Assembly: GCA_031459855.1 (NCBI GenBank)
Contig: JAVKHP010000001.1
Location: forward strand, 1,929,078-1,993,077
Length of the DNA stretch: 64,000 nucleotides
From: Armatimonadota bacterium
Lineage (GTDB): Bacteria; Sysuimicrobiota; Sysuimicrobiia; Sysuimicrobiales; Humicultoraceae
Direction: 5' to 3'
A program made the position numbers and the translations under genes. Shown here piece after piece: positions 32,472 through 39,557 of the stretch. Below the pieces are notes generated by a model. The model was not told where the DNA came from. It searched no databases and saw only the letters and a program-made list of their open reading frames with translations. Each line of letters begins with the position of its first letter. Position 1 is the stretch's first letter.

Positions 32472-33188
32472 CTACTTGGTACTGCTTTCGTGTCTCCTCC
32501 CGGTCTTTCTCGCGCTGTCTTTGCGTTTCCGTGCAAGCCATAGCACGAACAGGATAAGCAGGCGCTCCTCGGAAGGAATCCCCTGAAGCTTCTGCTCCCA
32601 TTGCGGGAGGCCCATGATTTGGGACAGCGACAGGCGCAGCAAACCGAACTCCTCATTACCCACATCATGTGGCTCAGCATCTTTGAGCAGGCCGCGCCAC
32701 CTCCGCACATTCAGCGGCCACGCGATGTCCGACCAACGGCGGCCGGTCTGTTGTATCGCTCGCGTACCTGCCTGCTCCTGGGCGTACCGCGCGGCCTCAT
32801 CCAACGCTTGCGCGATCATCCTAAGCTTCCGTCTCGGCTGCTTGCGGTTCATCTCTCCGGACAGGCGGCGTAGAGCCCTCAGCGCCTGGCCCGAGGTAAT
32901 TCCCAAGTTGGCAATGTACAGTCGCAGCACCCTCCTGGCGAGCGATCGAATCCCTTGCTTTGCGAGGTCGTGCGCGTACTTCACCAGCGTTATGGAGTCA
33001 TCGGGATACTGTCCTTCCACCGGCTCCGGGACGATCCCAGCCTTCCGAAACAGCTGAAGCTGGTACCAGGAAGTTGGGTACCCTTCCTCGGCTAGGCGTC
33101 TGAGAAGCGCGGATTGGCTAAGCATCCCGAGCCAGCGGTAGGTAACAAACCTACAAACAATTCTGCCAGCATGTGTGGAATTCGTCAA
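32472..33188 (-). CDS. Hypothetical protein upstream of cas1
   Basis: Up to 238 residues; the alternative start at 33125 (MLSQSALLRRLAEEGYPTSW) gives about 217. The N-terminal segment SALLRRLAEEGYPTSWYQLQ then LFRKAGIVPEPV resembles a MerR-like HTH. The middle is strongly basic and helical (RRLSGEMNRKQPRRKLRMIA) and the rest charged. It precedes cas1 by 71 bases on the same strand and is probably cotranscribed. A DNA-binding accessory for transposition is possible but not shown. Confidence 0.6.
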   Translation of the reverse strand: MTNSTHAGRIVCRFVTYRWLGMLSQSALLRRLAEEGYPTSWYQLQLFRKAGIVPEPVEGQYPDDSITLVKYAHDLAKQGIRSLARRVLRLYIANLGITSGQALRALRRLSGEMNRKQPRRKLRMIAQALDEAARYAQEQAGTRAIQQTGRRWSDIAWPLNVRRWRGLLKDAEPHDVGNEEFGLLRLSLSQIMGLPQWEQKLQGIPSEERLLILFVLWLARKRKDSARKTGRRHESSTK

Positions 33189-33273
33189 GGTCTGAGACTA
33201 GTGTGGGGCCGTAGCGTGGCTATACGATATCCACAGACCGTCGGGTCCGTGCGCCGCCAGACGGTCAGCCGCG

Positions 33274-33348
33274 CGAGGCCAAGCCTGGCTAGGCCCGGCG
33301 CGGCGAAGCGAGGCGAGGCGAGGCATGGCACGGTCTGGCACGGCACGG
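33274..33348. repeat. Fifteen phased CNNGG-type pentanucleotides
   Basis: From 33274 the sequence keeps a 5-base period for 15 units: cgagg ccaag cctgg ctagg, then more CNNGG units to cacgg at 33348. Positions 1 and 5 are nearly constant and 2-3 vary. It occupies the divergent region between the cas1 operon and the ParB-like operon. The function is unknown; phased G-runs could be a structural or protein-binding tract. Confidence 0.6.
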
Positions 33349-33434
33349 CGTGCTGGGTGGGGCCACGGGGCCGAGCGCCTCGTGGCCCGCATTCTTCTTT
33401 GGGGTGCGTACGACTACAAGGGGAGGTGAGACGA

Positions 33435-33758
33435 GTGACACTCACCGCAGAACGGGTACACCGCAGAGCGCAGTTCGCGGAGAGCCAGGGTGGATCGTTG
33501 ACCTTCCGTAGGCGCCGAGTCGACGCGGCATTCCTTCGGGCGTTGTTGGAGCGAGCAGGTGATGCCACGTGGCTGTGTAGTGGAGGGGTCTACCTGCACG
33601 AGGACGCCAGCCGCGTGGCGTGGGCGTTGCGTCGATGGTTCAAGGTGAACCGGCCCGACATGCGCTTGTCGGTCCGGTTGGAACCCGTAGACGGTGGCTG
33701 GCGTCTATGGGCGTGCGTGCAGCCTCGCACACCTGGGCACCCCGAGGATCAGCCATGA
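33435..33758 (+). CDS. Hypothetical protein, first gene of the element's replication-like operon
   Basis: 107 residues from GTG 33435, with GGGAGGTGAGAC upstream. It has GSLTFRRRRVDAAFLRALLE and a C-terminal RLSVRLEPVDGGWRLWACVQ, alpha-beta in character and basic. It overlaps the ParB-like gene by ATGA. No family is recognised. Confidence 0.65.
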   Translation: MTLTAERVHRRAQFAESQGGSLTFRRRRVDAAFLRALLERAGDATWLCSGGVYLHEDASRVAWALRRWFKVNRPDMRLSVRLEPVDGGWRLWACVQPRTPGHPEDQP

Positions 33759-34471
33759 GCGACGGGAACGTCGTTGAGGTTCGGGTAGATCACCTCGTGG
33801 TGGACCCGACCGTGCAACCCCGTATGCGCGGCGTCACGCAGCAGCACGTGGCGCTCCTGCACGAAGGGCTGGCTGCAGGAACGCTGCCGCCTATCACGGT
33901 TACGCCACGACGGGATGGGCAGTTCGTCGTGATTGACGGCGCACACCGGCTTGAGGCCTACCGCAAAGCCGGCGTGAAGACCGTGCCTGCGCGCGTCGTA
34001 GAAGCTGCGGGCTACTGGGAGGCGTTCTGTGCCAACCGCGACCACGGCCTGCCGCTGACCATCGAAGACCGCAAGCGCGCGGCAGTCTGGCTCAAGCAGC
34101 ATCGTCCCGAGCTCAGCGTCCGGGCGATTGCGAAGGAGGTCGGCCTCGCCGTGAGCACCGTCCAGGGCGCGCTCTGCCAGCGCCGGCGGATCCAGCGCGG
34201 CGGTGGTCTGGCCGTACAGCGACCAGACCCGTGGCGGCGTTTCCTGCGGGCACTGGCGCAGCTCTACGAGCGCCGCGGCGACGACCCGCGCTTCGTGGAC
34301 AGCCTCGCGCAGGACCTCGTGGATCTGGTGGAGGGCACCTCCGACCCCGGCTTGGTGTGGGATGCGCTCCTCGACTTCGTTGCAGCCGTGGAGCGGGCCT
34401 GGGAGTTGACCGAGCATCTCTATCCGGAGGAGGGCACGAACAACACGCCCCGGGCGTCGTCCCGGGGCTGA
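33755..34471 (+). CDS. ParB/Srx-fold nuclease-domain protein
   Basis: A 238-residue protein. The N-terminal domain has VRVDHLVVDPTVQPRM, LPPITVTPRRDGQFVVIDGA and HRLEAYRKAGVKTVPARVV, the ParB N-terminal domain with the GxHRxxA-like box (GAHRLEAY). Residues 100-150 contain a KorB/ParB-type HTH (LSVRAIAKEVGLAVSTVQGA). The C-terminal part is acidic-helical. Likely a DNA- or nucleotide-binding regulator or partition protein of the element. Translationally coupled to 33435-33758. Confidence 0.85.
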   Translation: MSDGNVVEVRVDHLVVDPTVQPRMRGVTQQHVALLHEGLAAGTLPPITVTPRRDGQFVVIDGAHRLEAYRKAGVKTVPARVVEAAGYWEAFCANRDHGLPLTIEDRKRAAVWLKQHRPELSVRAIAKEVGLAVSTVQGALCQRRRIQRGGGLAVQRPDPWRRFLRALAQLYERRGDDPRFVDSLAQDLVDLVEGTSDPGLVWDALLDFVAAVERAWELTEHLYPEEGTNNTPRASSRG

Positions 34472-34486
34472 TGAGAGGACCGTGCC

Positions 34487-34936
34487 GTGGTATCTCAATT
34501 ACATTCTCCACGTACACCCCATCGCACGTCAAGAGCCCTCCGGGGGCTTCGCGGCCAGGTCGTCTACCTAGCCTCCGCGGTCGCGTTGTACCGCACGCGC
34601 CACTACGACCGGGCCGAGCAGCTGCTGCGCGAACTTGGCGCTGGCCTCGTGATTTCCGCGCGCGAGCGTTTCCCGAACCACGGCGCCTGGCTGCGGGATT
34701 TTCCCCAGGTCCTCTCCCAGGTGAACGCCGTCGTGGTCGCGTTGGGACCCGACCGCATCGTCGGCGCGGGCGTCGTGCGGGAGGTCGTGGAAGCGACAGC
34801 GCACGGGCTCCCGGTGCACTTCCTGACGCCGGACGGGACGTTTCGGACGCTGCGCGGTGCGCACCTGGTGGTCTTACACGGCGTCAGCCTCCGCCGGTTC
34901 GCCCGCGTGGAGTTCCCGGCCGGGAGAGAGGCGTAA
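34487..34936 (+). CDS. Nucleoside 2-deoxyribosyltransferase-like protein, copy 1
   Basis: 149 residues from GTG 34487. VVYLASAVALYRTRHYDRAE, VISARERFPNHGAWLRDF, AVVVALGPDRIVGAGVVREV and LPVHFLTPDG follow a Rossmann-like pattern with the GxxxEV helix seen in nucleoside 2-deoxyribosyltransferase-fold proteins. It is paralogous to the next gene, which starts in its stop codon (TAATG). Enzymatic activity is not established; several catalytic positions cannot be confirmed by eye. Confidence 0.55.
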   Translation: MVSQLHSPRTPHRTSRALRGLRGQVVYLASAVALYRTRHYDRAEQLLRELGAGLVISARERFPNHGAWLRDFPQVLSQVNAVVVALGPDRIVGAGVVREVVEATAHGLPVHFLTPDGTFRTLRGAHLVVLHGVSLRRFARVEFPAGREA

Positions 34937-35355
34937 TGCGCCGCGTGTATCTCGCCGCACCCTGCGCAGAGTACGCGCCGGACGTCTACCGACGCGTCAC
35001 CGACATCTTCCGGCGGCGTGGCGCCGAGGTCGTCTCCAGCCGCGACCTCTTCCCAACGCCCGCCGCATGGCAGCGCGGGTGGCGGCAGGCGTTGGACGGG
35101 TGCACGGACCTGCTGGTGCTGCTTGGGCCCCAGCGTGTGCTCGGGGCCGGCTCGCTGTTGGAGGTCGTCGAGGCGCGCGCCGCTGGCAAGGGCATCTGGT
35201 TCGCCCAGCCCACCGGTGCGATTCGCCCGCTGCCCGGCGTTTGGCTGCAGTTTCTCCCGGGTCGGTCCCGAGTGCGGGTTGCCCAAGTCAACTTTGAGCC
35301 ACGTCGCAACAGGCAGCCGCCCCGGAAACCCGGGGCGGCCGAAGGAGGAAGCTGA
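34936..35355 (+). CDS. Nucleoside 2-deoxyribosyltransferase-like protein, copy 2
   Basis: 139 residues. RRVYLAAPCAEYAPDVYRRV, EVVSSRDLFPTPAAWQRGW, LLVLLGPQRVLGAGSLLEVV and GKGIWFAQPTGAIRPL align block by block with the preceding gene, indicating tandem duplication. Fold assignment as for copy 1. It overlaps copy 1 by one base and precedes the helicase gene by 2 bases. Confidence 0.55.
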   Translation: MRRVYLAAPCAEYAPDVYRRVTDIFRRRGAEVVSSRDLFPTPAAWQRGWRQALDGCTDLLVLLGPQRVLGAGSLLEVVEARAAGKGIWFAQPTGAIRPLPGVWLQFLPGRSRVRVAQVNFEPRRNRQPPRKPGAAEGGS

Positions 35356-35357
35356 CC

Positions 35358-36734
35358 GTGAGCCAGGTACTCACGCTTCGATCTCGTTCTACCACACGCA
35401 AGCCTACTGTGTATCTTTCCGCCACTCAGGACCCGGCGCTGCGTGAACACGAGGTCCTCCAGGCGCTCAGCCGCCTGCGTCCCCCGCAGGTGTTCGTGCG
35501 CGGCGGCCGCCTCGTGCGGGTTGTGGCGACGACGCACGGTGCGCAGCTCGACGAGCTCGACGAGGCCGCGTTGAGTGGGATATTGCAGCGCAGCGTGACG
35601 TTCGTCCGCGTTGATCGCCACCGGGTCACGTATGCGTACCCACCCCGCGAGCTCGTGCGCATGATCCTGCGCCGGGGCTCCTGGCCGCTGCCGGACTTGG
35701 TGGGCATCGTGCGCTGCCCGGTGGTGCGGCCTGATGGCATCATCGTGCTGCGCGAGGGGTACGATCCGGCTACTTGCTTGTACTACGCGGCTGGCGACCT
35801 TGACGTGCCGTGCCCCCCGGATGACCCCACGCCCCACGACGTTGACCGCGCACGGCAGCTGTTGCTGGAAGAGCTGCTTGGCGACTTCCCCTTCGCCGAC
35901 GACGCCAGCCGTGCCAACGCCCTGGCGCTGCTGCTGTCCCCGCTGCTGCGCTTCGCCGTCGCAGGATCCACGCCGCTCTTCCTCGTCAGCAAGCCCACGC
36001 CGGGAACAGGGGCGACGCTGCTTGCCCGCGCCGCCGCGCTCATCGCAACGGGGCACGACGCAGTCACCAACCCGCCCGAGAGCGAGGAGGAAGCCCGCAA
36101 GCTCATCACGAGCGTCCTGCTGGAGGGCCGCCAGGTGGTCGTGCTGGACGACGTCGGCAGCCTGAAGCTGCGCGCGCTGAGCCACCTGGTCACGACGAAA
36201 CGGTGGAGTGCGCGGCTGTTGGGTACGAACCGGGTCTGCGAACTGTTACAATCTGCGACCTGGATCGCCACGGGGAACAACGTGCAGCTTGGCGCCGACC
36301 TGGCGCGCCGTGTGGTCTGGATTCGGCTGGACGCGAAGCACTACCGCCCCTGGGAGCGCAGTGGGTTTCGGCATCCCGACCTATTGCGCTGGGTTCGCGA
36401 GCATCGCGGGGAGCTGATCTGGGCTCTGCTGGTCCTCTGCCGCGCCTGGTGGGCAGCAGGCTGCCCGGAAGCAGAGGTACCCACGATGGGCGGGTTCGAG
36501 GCCTGGGCCCGCCTTGTAGGGTCGATCCTGCACCACGCCGGCATTGAGGGGTTCCTCGCCAACCGCCAACAGCTTTACGACCTTGATCAGGAACACGCCG
36601 GCTGGTTCGAGTTTTTTGTAGTCTTGCAGGAACGAGCGCCTGCGCGAGGGTGGCGGAGGCCGTGCGCACGGAGCTGCTGGAGCTCGAAGACCTGCGCTCG
36701 CTACTTCGGGATCATCCGAACAAAGTGGCCCTGA
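35358..36734 (+). CDS. SF3/AAA-type helicase-like replication protein with altered Walker A
   Basis: About 458 residues, GTG start. The N-terminal half (residues 1-190) is a primase-associated-like domain. The ATPase core has SKPTPGTGATLLARAAALIA where the Walker A lysine (GTGKT/S) is Ala, Walker B VVVLDDVGSLK, sensor ATWIATGNN and the arginine-finger-like ARRVVWIRLD. This organisation is familiar from replication proteins of integrative elements and phages. Homologues should hydrolyse ATP; the missing lysine suggests altered or no activity. The last 35 residues change character where the HTH frame (36650) begins, so a frameshift near 36,625 is possible. Confidence 0.7.
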   Translation: MSQVLTLRSRSTTRKPTVYLSATQDPALREHEVLQALSRLRPPQVFVRGGRLVRVVATTHGAQLDELDEAALSGILQRSVTFVRVDRHRVTYAYPPRELVRMILRRGSWPLPDLVGIVRCPVVRPDGIIVLREGYDPATCLYYAAGDLDVPCPPDDPTPHDVDRARQLLLEELLGDFPFADDASRANALALLLSPLLRFAVAGSTPLFLVSKPTPGTGATLLARAAALIATGHDAVTNPPESEEEARKLITSVLLEGRQVVVLDDVGSLKLRALSHLVTTKRWSARLLGTNRVCELLQSATWIATGNNVQLGADLARRVVWIRLDAKHYRPWERSGFRHPDLLRWVREHRGELIWALLVLCRAWWAAGCPEAEVPTMGGFEAWARLVGSILHHAGIEGFLANRQQLYDLDQEHAGWFEFFVVLQERAPARGWRRPCARSCWSSKTCARYFGIIRTKWP

Positions 36735-36952
36735 GCCGCCAATGCCGCGTGAGCCGGCAAAACATCTACCGCATCATCTCCGGGGACCGCACCCCGTCCG
36801 AGGCCCTCCGCGCCCGCCTCCGGGCCACCCTCGCATCGAACACCACCGAACAGTCAAGCCCACCCCGAGGTGGCACATGGGGTGCGGAGTCCAATGGACG
36901 GGTTGCCGCCAGAGGCGGGCGCGAAGGATCCGTGAGTGAGATGGGACGTTAG
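36650..36952 (+). CDS. Small HTH DNA-binding protein overlapping the helicase gene
   Basis: Up to 100 residues from GTG 36650. KVALSRQCRVSRQNIYRIIS and GDRTPSEALRARLRATLA form a lambda-repressor-like HTH. It overlaps the end of the helicase gene by 85 bases in another frame. It is either a separate protein or the displaced C-terminus of the helicase after a frameshift. The tail after residue 65 is low complexity. Confidence 0.5.
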   Translation: MAEAVRTELLELEDLRSLLRDHPNKVALSRQCRVSRQNIYRIISGDRTPSEALRARLRATLASNTTEQSSPPRGGTWGAESNGRVAARGGREGSVSEMGR

Positions 36953-37091
36953 GCTGATCAGCAGTGTAGTATACTGTCAAAAAATAAGGGGTGAGCAGTC
37001 TGGCGGAGACCAAAACCGGTTGGGCGGTTCCGGTCGATGAGTCACCGGGCCCCGGGGATGTTAGGCCGACGCAGGTGGGGTGTTAGGTCGG
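36948..37091. promoter_or_regulatory. Three GTTAGGYYGR repeats and a TATACT -10 box before the PLD gene
   Basis: GTTAGGCTGA (36948), GTTAGGCCGA (37060) and GTTAGGTCGG (37082). TATACT is at 36970-36975 with a possible frame of 31 codons from GTG 36991 that I do not trust. GTTAGGCT also occurs in the terminal inverted repeat, so the same protein might bind both. Confidence 0.35.
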
Positions 37092-37125
37092 TACAAAATG
37101 AGTTCGGCAGCAGGGTGATGCGGCC

Positions 37126-38070
37126 ATGAGGACACAGTTTCTCGCAAATGGCCTTTGGCGCCGGTTGTCCTCGATGGCCAAGCGCACCAAGGGCCAAGTC
37201 GCTGTGCCATACTTCGGGACCGGCGGGGCGGATCTGCTTCCGCTTCGGCGCGGAAGCCTGCTTGTTGTGCGATTTGACACCGAGGCGATAAAGACCGGGC
37301 AGACGAACCCTTCCGAAATCATTCGACTACTCAACCGCGGGGTCGAGGTTCACGCCTGTCGCAACCTCCATGCGAAGGTGTTCGTTTTTGGAGACACGGC
37401 GGTGATCGCCTCCTCAAACGTGTCTCGCTCCGCTGCGAATCACCTGATCGAAGCCGGGCTTGCGACCTCCTCGCCGGCTCTCGTCAGCGCGTCACGCCGA
37501 TTCGTTGAATCCTTGCGAGGTGACCCGATCGGATTGGAGTTCGCTCGGAGGATGAAGAAGCTATACCGTCCGCCTCGTGGCGGGCGGATCCAGCGTGGTG
37601 CTGGTCCAACTGCAGGTGCACCGCTTCACTCCCGGATGTGGGCCGTTCCCCTCGTGCGCGGCTCCTTCGAAGAGGAGGATCGCCTCCAGCGAGATGAGGC
37701 GCGTGAAGCAGCTAAGCGTAGGCGCGAAAACCCGCGAGCCACCAGGATCGAGGACTTCCTATGGACAGGCGACAGTTTCCTGGACAGGCTCCACCTCGGC
37801 CACCGCGTCGTCATGGTCACTGATGAGGCCAACGGCAAGCGCATGGTGTCGCCGCCCGGCCGCGTTCTCGCCATCAGGAAGTACCGTGTTCGGAACCAGT
37901 CTCGTGCCATCATCGCCCTTGAAGTACCGAAAGACGCACGCAACCGCAGCATCCAGCGTGTCGTCCGATCCATTGGTCCAACGGCCAGGATACTGAGGAA
38001 GCTCGCTTCACCGCGCGAGATCCGAGATGGAATGCTGGCCATGTCGCTGGCAAGGATGTGGTCATCGTGA
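37126..38070 (+). CDS. Phospholipase D-like nuclease-domain protein, element cargo
   Basis: 314 residues, no strong SD. NLHAKVFVFGDTAVIASSNV carries a single HxK motif (His82, Lys84) of PLD-family nucleases, preceded by LLVVRFDTEAIKTGQTNPSE. One HKD motif means a dimer would be needed, as in Nuc/BfiI. The C-terminal half is basic with a possible separate domain (RIEDFLWTGDSFLDRL). Probably a DNA nuclease in defence or element maintenance; followed by two small genes that look cotranscribed. Confidence 0.72.
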   Translation: MRTQFLANGLWRRLSSMAKRTKGQVAVPYFGTGGADLLPLRRGSLLVVRFDTEAIKTGQTNPSEIIRLLNRGVEVHACRNLHAKVFVFGDTAVIASSNVSRSAANHLIEAGLATSSPALVSASRRFVESLRGDPIGLEFARRMKKLYRPPRGGRIQRGAGPTAGAPLHSRMWAVPLVRGSFEEEDRLQRDEAREAAKRRRENPRATRIEDFLWTGDSFLDRLHLGHRVVMVTDEANGKRMVSPPGRVLAIRKYRVRNQSRAIIALEVPKDARNRSIQRVVRSIGPTARILRKLASPREIRDGMLAMSLARMWSS

Positions 38071-38161
38071 AAAGTCGTACCGAACATGCCGCTTCAGCGG
38101 ACGGGGCGCTCGCGTTGCTCGCGCTCCCGCCGCTGAGCAACTGGAGCAGGGGGGAGAGAAA

Positions 38162-38356
38162 GTGGAGCGATCTGTTCAGATACTTCGGCTTGAGCTAGAG
38201 GGTAAGTGGTCCGCGGACGAGCTGGGCGAGGCCTTGGTCAGTATCTCGAATCTCTACGATCTGCGGTTTTTCCTTGAGCTGCTACATGAGGATCAAGAGG
38301 ACTGGGTGCGCTTCTACGAAGAGCTGATGCGCTTTCCGCCGTTCAGACGCCGTTGA
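38162..38356 (+). CDS. Small hypothetical protein (64 residues)
   Basis: GTG 38162 with GGGGGGAGAGA upstream. VERSVQILRLELEGKWSADE then LGEALVSISNLYDLRFFLEL is an alpha-beta sequence with many acidic residues (HEDQEDW). Twelve bases before the next gene; they are probably a pair. No family is recognised. Confidence 0.65.
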   Translation: MERSVQILRLELEGKWSADELGEALVSISNLYDLRFFLELLHEDQEDWVRFYEELMRFPPFRRR

Positions 38357-38368
38357 CGGAAGCGCTTT

Positions 38369-38818
38369 GTGTACTGGGGACCTAGCCCATGGGCACCCTG
38401 GTTCCCCAGCTCCTTCCCTCCGGTACTTGACGACGTTCAACTTTCGCAACTCTGGCAGCTGCTTGAGCCTGAGGAGCGTCTTGCGGTTCGGCGTATCAAC
38501 TACGCATCTCCTGGCGCAACCGACTTAGCGGGCATCGGCACTGTGGTCGGCCACATCAAGGACTTCATCCTGAAGCTTATCGAACGCCGGGATTCCAGGC
38601 GGAGGCGGGAACTGGACGAGGAACGAGCAGCACTGGAGAACGAGCGCATTCGGCTCGAGAACGTCAAGAGCTTTGTCGCTCTTGCACGCGACCTCGGCTA
38701 CTCGGAGACCGATCTTCGTCATCTTATACGATACGTTGACGGAAAGCAGGATATTCTCGTTCGCCTCATCGAACAGCGCAAGCTGGTAGGGGTGTCGATG
38801 CCGGAGACGACAGACTAA
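38369..38818 (+). CDS. Hypothetical coiled-coil protein (149 residues)
   Basis: GTG 38369. After a Pro/Trp-rich start, IGTVVGHIKDFILKLIERRD leads into a charged coiled coil (RRRRELDEERAALENERIRL), then VALARDLGYSETDLRHLIRY, and it ends with DGKQDILVRLIEQRKL. It resembles small scaffold-like partners seen beside defence effectors, but no named family is recognised. Last gene before the right end of the element. Confidence 0.6.
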   Translation: MYWGPSPWAPWFPSSFPPVLDDVQLSQLWQLLEPEERLAVRRINYASPGATDLAGIGTVVGHIKDFILKLIERRDSRRRRELDEERAALENERIRLENVKSFVALARDLGYSETDLRHLIRYVDGKQDILVRLIEQRKLVGVSMPETTD

Positions 38819-39235
38819 CGATGACGGTCAGACACGCCGATGCAGCGGCCGGCGGAGCCGGTCCGCTACATTGCTACATTGTTAGACCACAACGCAACCT
38901 TGGCCCGAATAGTGGCTCCGCGGGCAGCGGGACGAGGCAGCCCGCCCCCGGGGGTAGCGCCCCGCCCCGCAGCGCCCCAGGGCCAGGGCCCCGCGCACGC
39001 GACCCGAGACGGGGGGCCAAGCGGCGACCCCCCACGGGGCACGCCCCGCGGGACCGGATAGTGACCCACAGAGGGCAGAGAGCAGACGCCGCCTGAGGGC
39101 CCGCCCATCACGTCACCACGCCACGCCCCACGACCCACGGCACACCAACGTCCCACGACCCGCAGCACCCGCAACCCACGGCTCACGCCCACCCAAGGGC
39201 CCAAGACCCTTGCGCAACCCCTTGACTGTCGCCTC
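38819..39235. other. Noncoding right subterminal region of the element
   Basis: No gene. Read from the right end inward, it repeats blocks of the left subterminal region: GCGCAAGGG, GTGGTGACGTG, TCTGCCCTCTG, GGGTCACT and CGGGGCGTGCCCCGTGG. The two ends thus share homology over about 300 bases beyond the 36-bp inverted repeats. Confidence 0.75.
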
Positions 39236-39271
39236 TAGGGGGAACTCCCAGCAGGGTTAGGCTCTTATCCC
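39236..39271 (-). repeat. Right terminal inverted repeat (36 bp)
   Basis: Reverse complement begins GGGATAAGAGCCTAACC, continues CTGCTGGGAG and ends CCCCCTA, with one mismatch to the left copy (T for C at position 22). Confidence 0.9.
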
Positions 39272-39285
39272 GTCAAACGGCGAGG
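39272..39285. repeat. Right 14-bp target site duplication
   Basis: GTCAAACGGCGAGG, identical to 26430-26443 and immediately followed by a third GGGATAAGAGCCTAACC. Confidence 0.88.
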
Positions 39286-39480
39286 GGGATAAGAGCCTAA
39301 CCTTTCCCCGAGTGGCCTCTGGAGGTCGCTTGTCACGGGTCGCGCAAGGGTTTCTGGTGGTGTGCCTCTGGGGGCGGGGTGTGTGGGGTGTGTGGCGTGG
39401 TGACGTGATGGGCGGGCCCTCGGGCGGCATCTGCCTTCTGTAGGTCACCGTCTAGTCCCGCGGGGCGTGCCCCGTGGGGG
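39286..39480 (+). mobile_element. Solo terminal end of a second, lost casposon-like copy
   Basis: GGGATAAGAGCCTAACC (39286-39302) repeats the first 17 bases of the terminal repeat in left-end orientation. The following 180 bases contain GCGCAAGGG, GTGGTGACGTGATGGGCGGG, TCTGCCTTCTG, AGGTCACC and GGGCGTGCCCCGTGG, matching the subterminal regions. No body or second end follows; the UPF0182 gene starts at 39558. Confidence 0.7.
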
Positions 39481-39557
39481 TCAAGGCCCGCGGGGCGCGC
39501 CCGGATGCCGTGCGTGGTCGCCCGCATAAACAGATGGCAGGGAAGGACAGGTGGGCC

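Larger units (their letters stand above)
26444..39271. mobile_element. Casposon-like transposable element with solo Cas1
   Basis: A 12,828-bp element bounded by 36-bp terminal inverted repeats with one mismatch, flanked by a perfect 14-bp target duplication and carrying a Cas1 gene with C-terminal HTH far from any CRISPR array, Cas2 or Cas4. Terminal repeats, 14-15 bp duplication and Cas1 integrase are the defining features of casposons. Cargo: DHH-like protein, excisionase-type HTH, DNA methyltransferase, secreted and membrane proteins, Cas1 operon, ParB-like/NDT-like/helicase operon, PLD nuclease with two small proteins. No PolB gene is present, unlike classical casposon families. Lower GC in the 27-30.6 kb and 37-38.8 kb parts indicates foreign origin. 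Confidence 0.85.

Noticed and set aside
30595..33200. CRISPR array associated with Cas1
   Set aside because: No regularly spaced repeats of 25-40 bases occur near Cas1 or elsewhere in the window; Cas2, Cas4 and effectors are absent.
36991..37086. 31-codon frame from GTG before the PLD gene
   Set aside because: SD is poorly spaced and the peptide shows no feature; mentioned only within the regulatory region.
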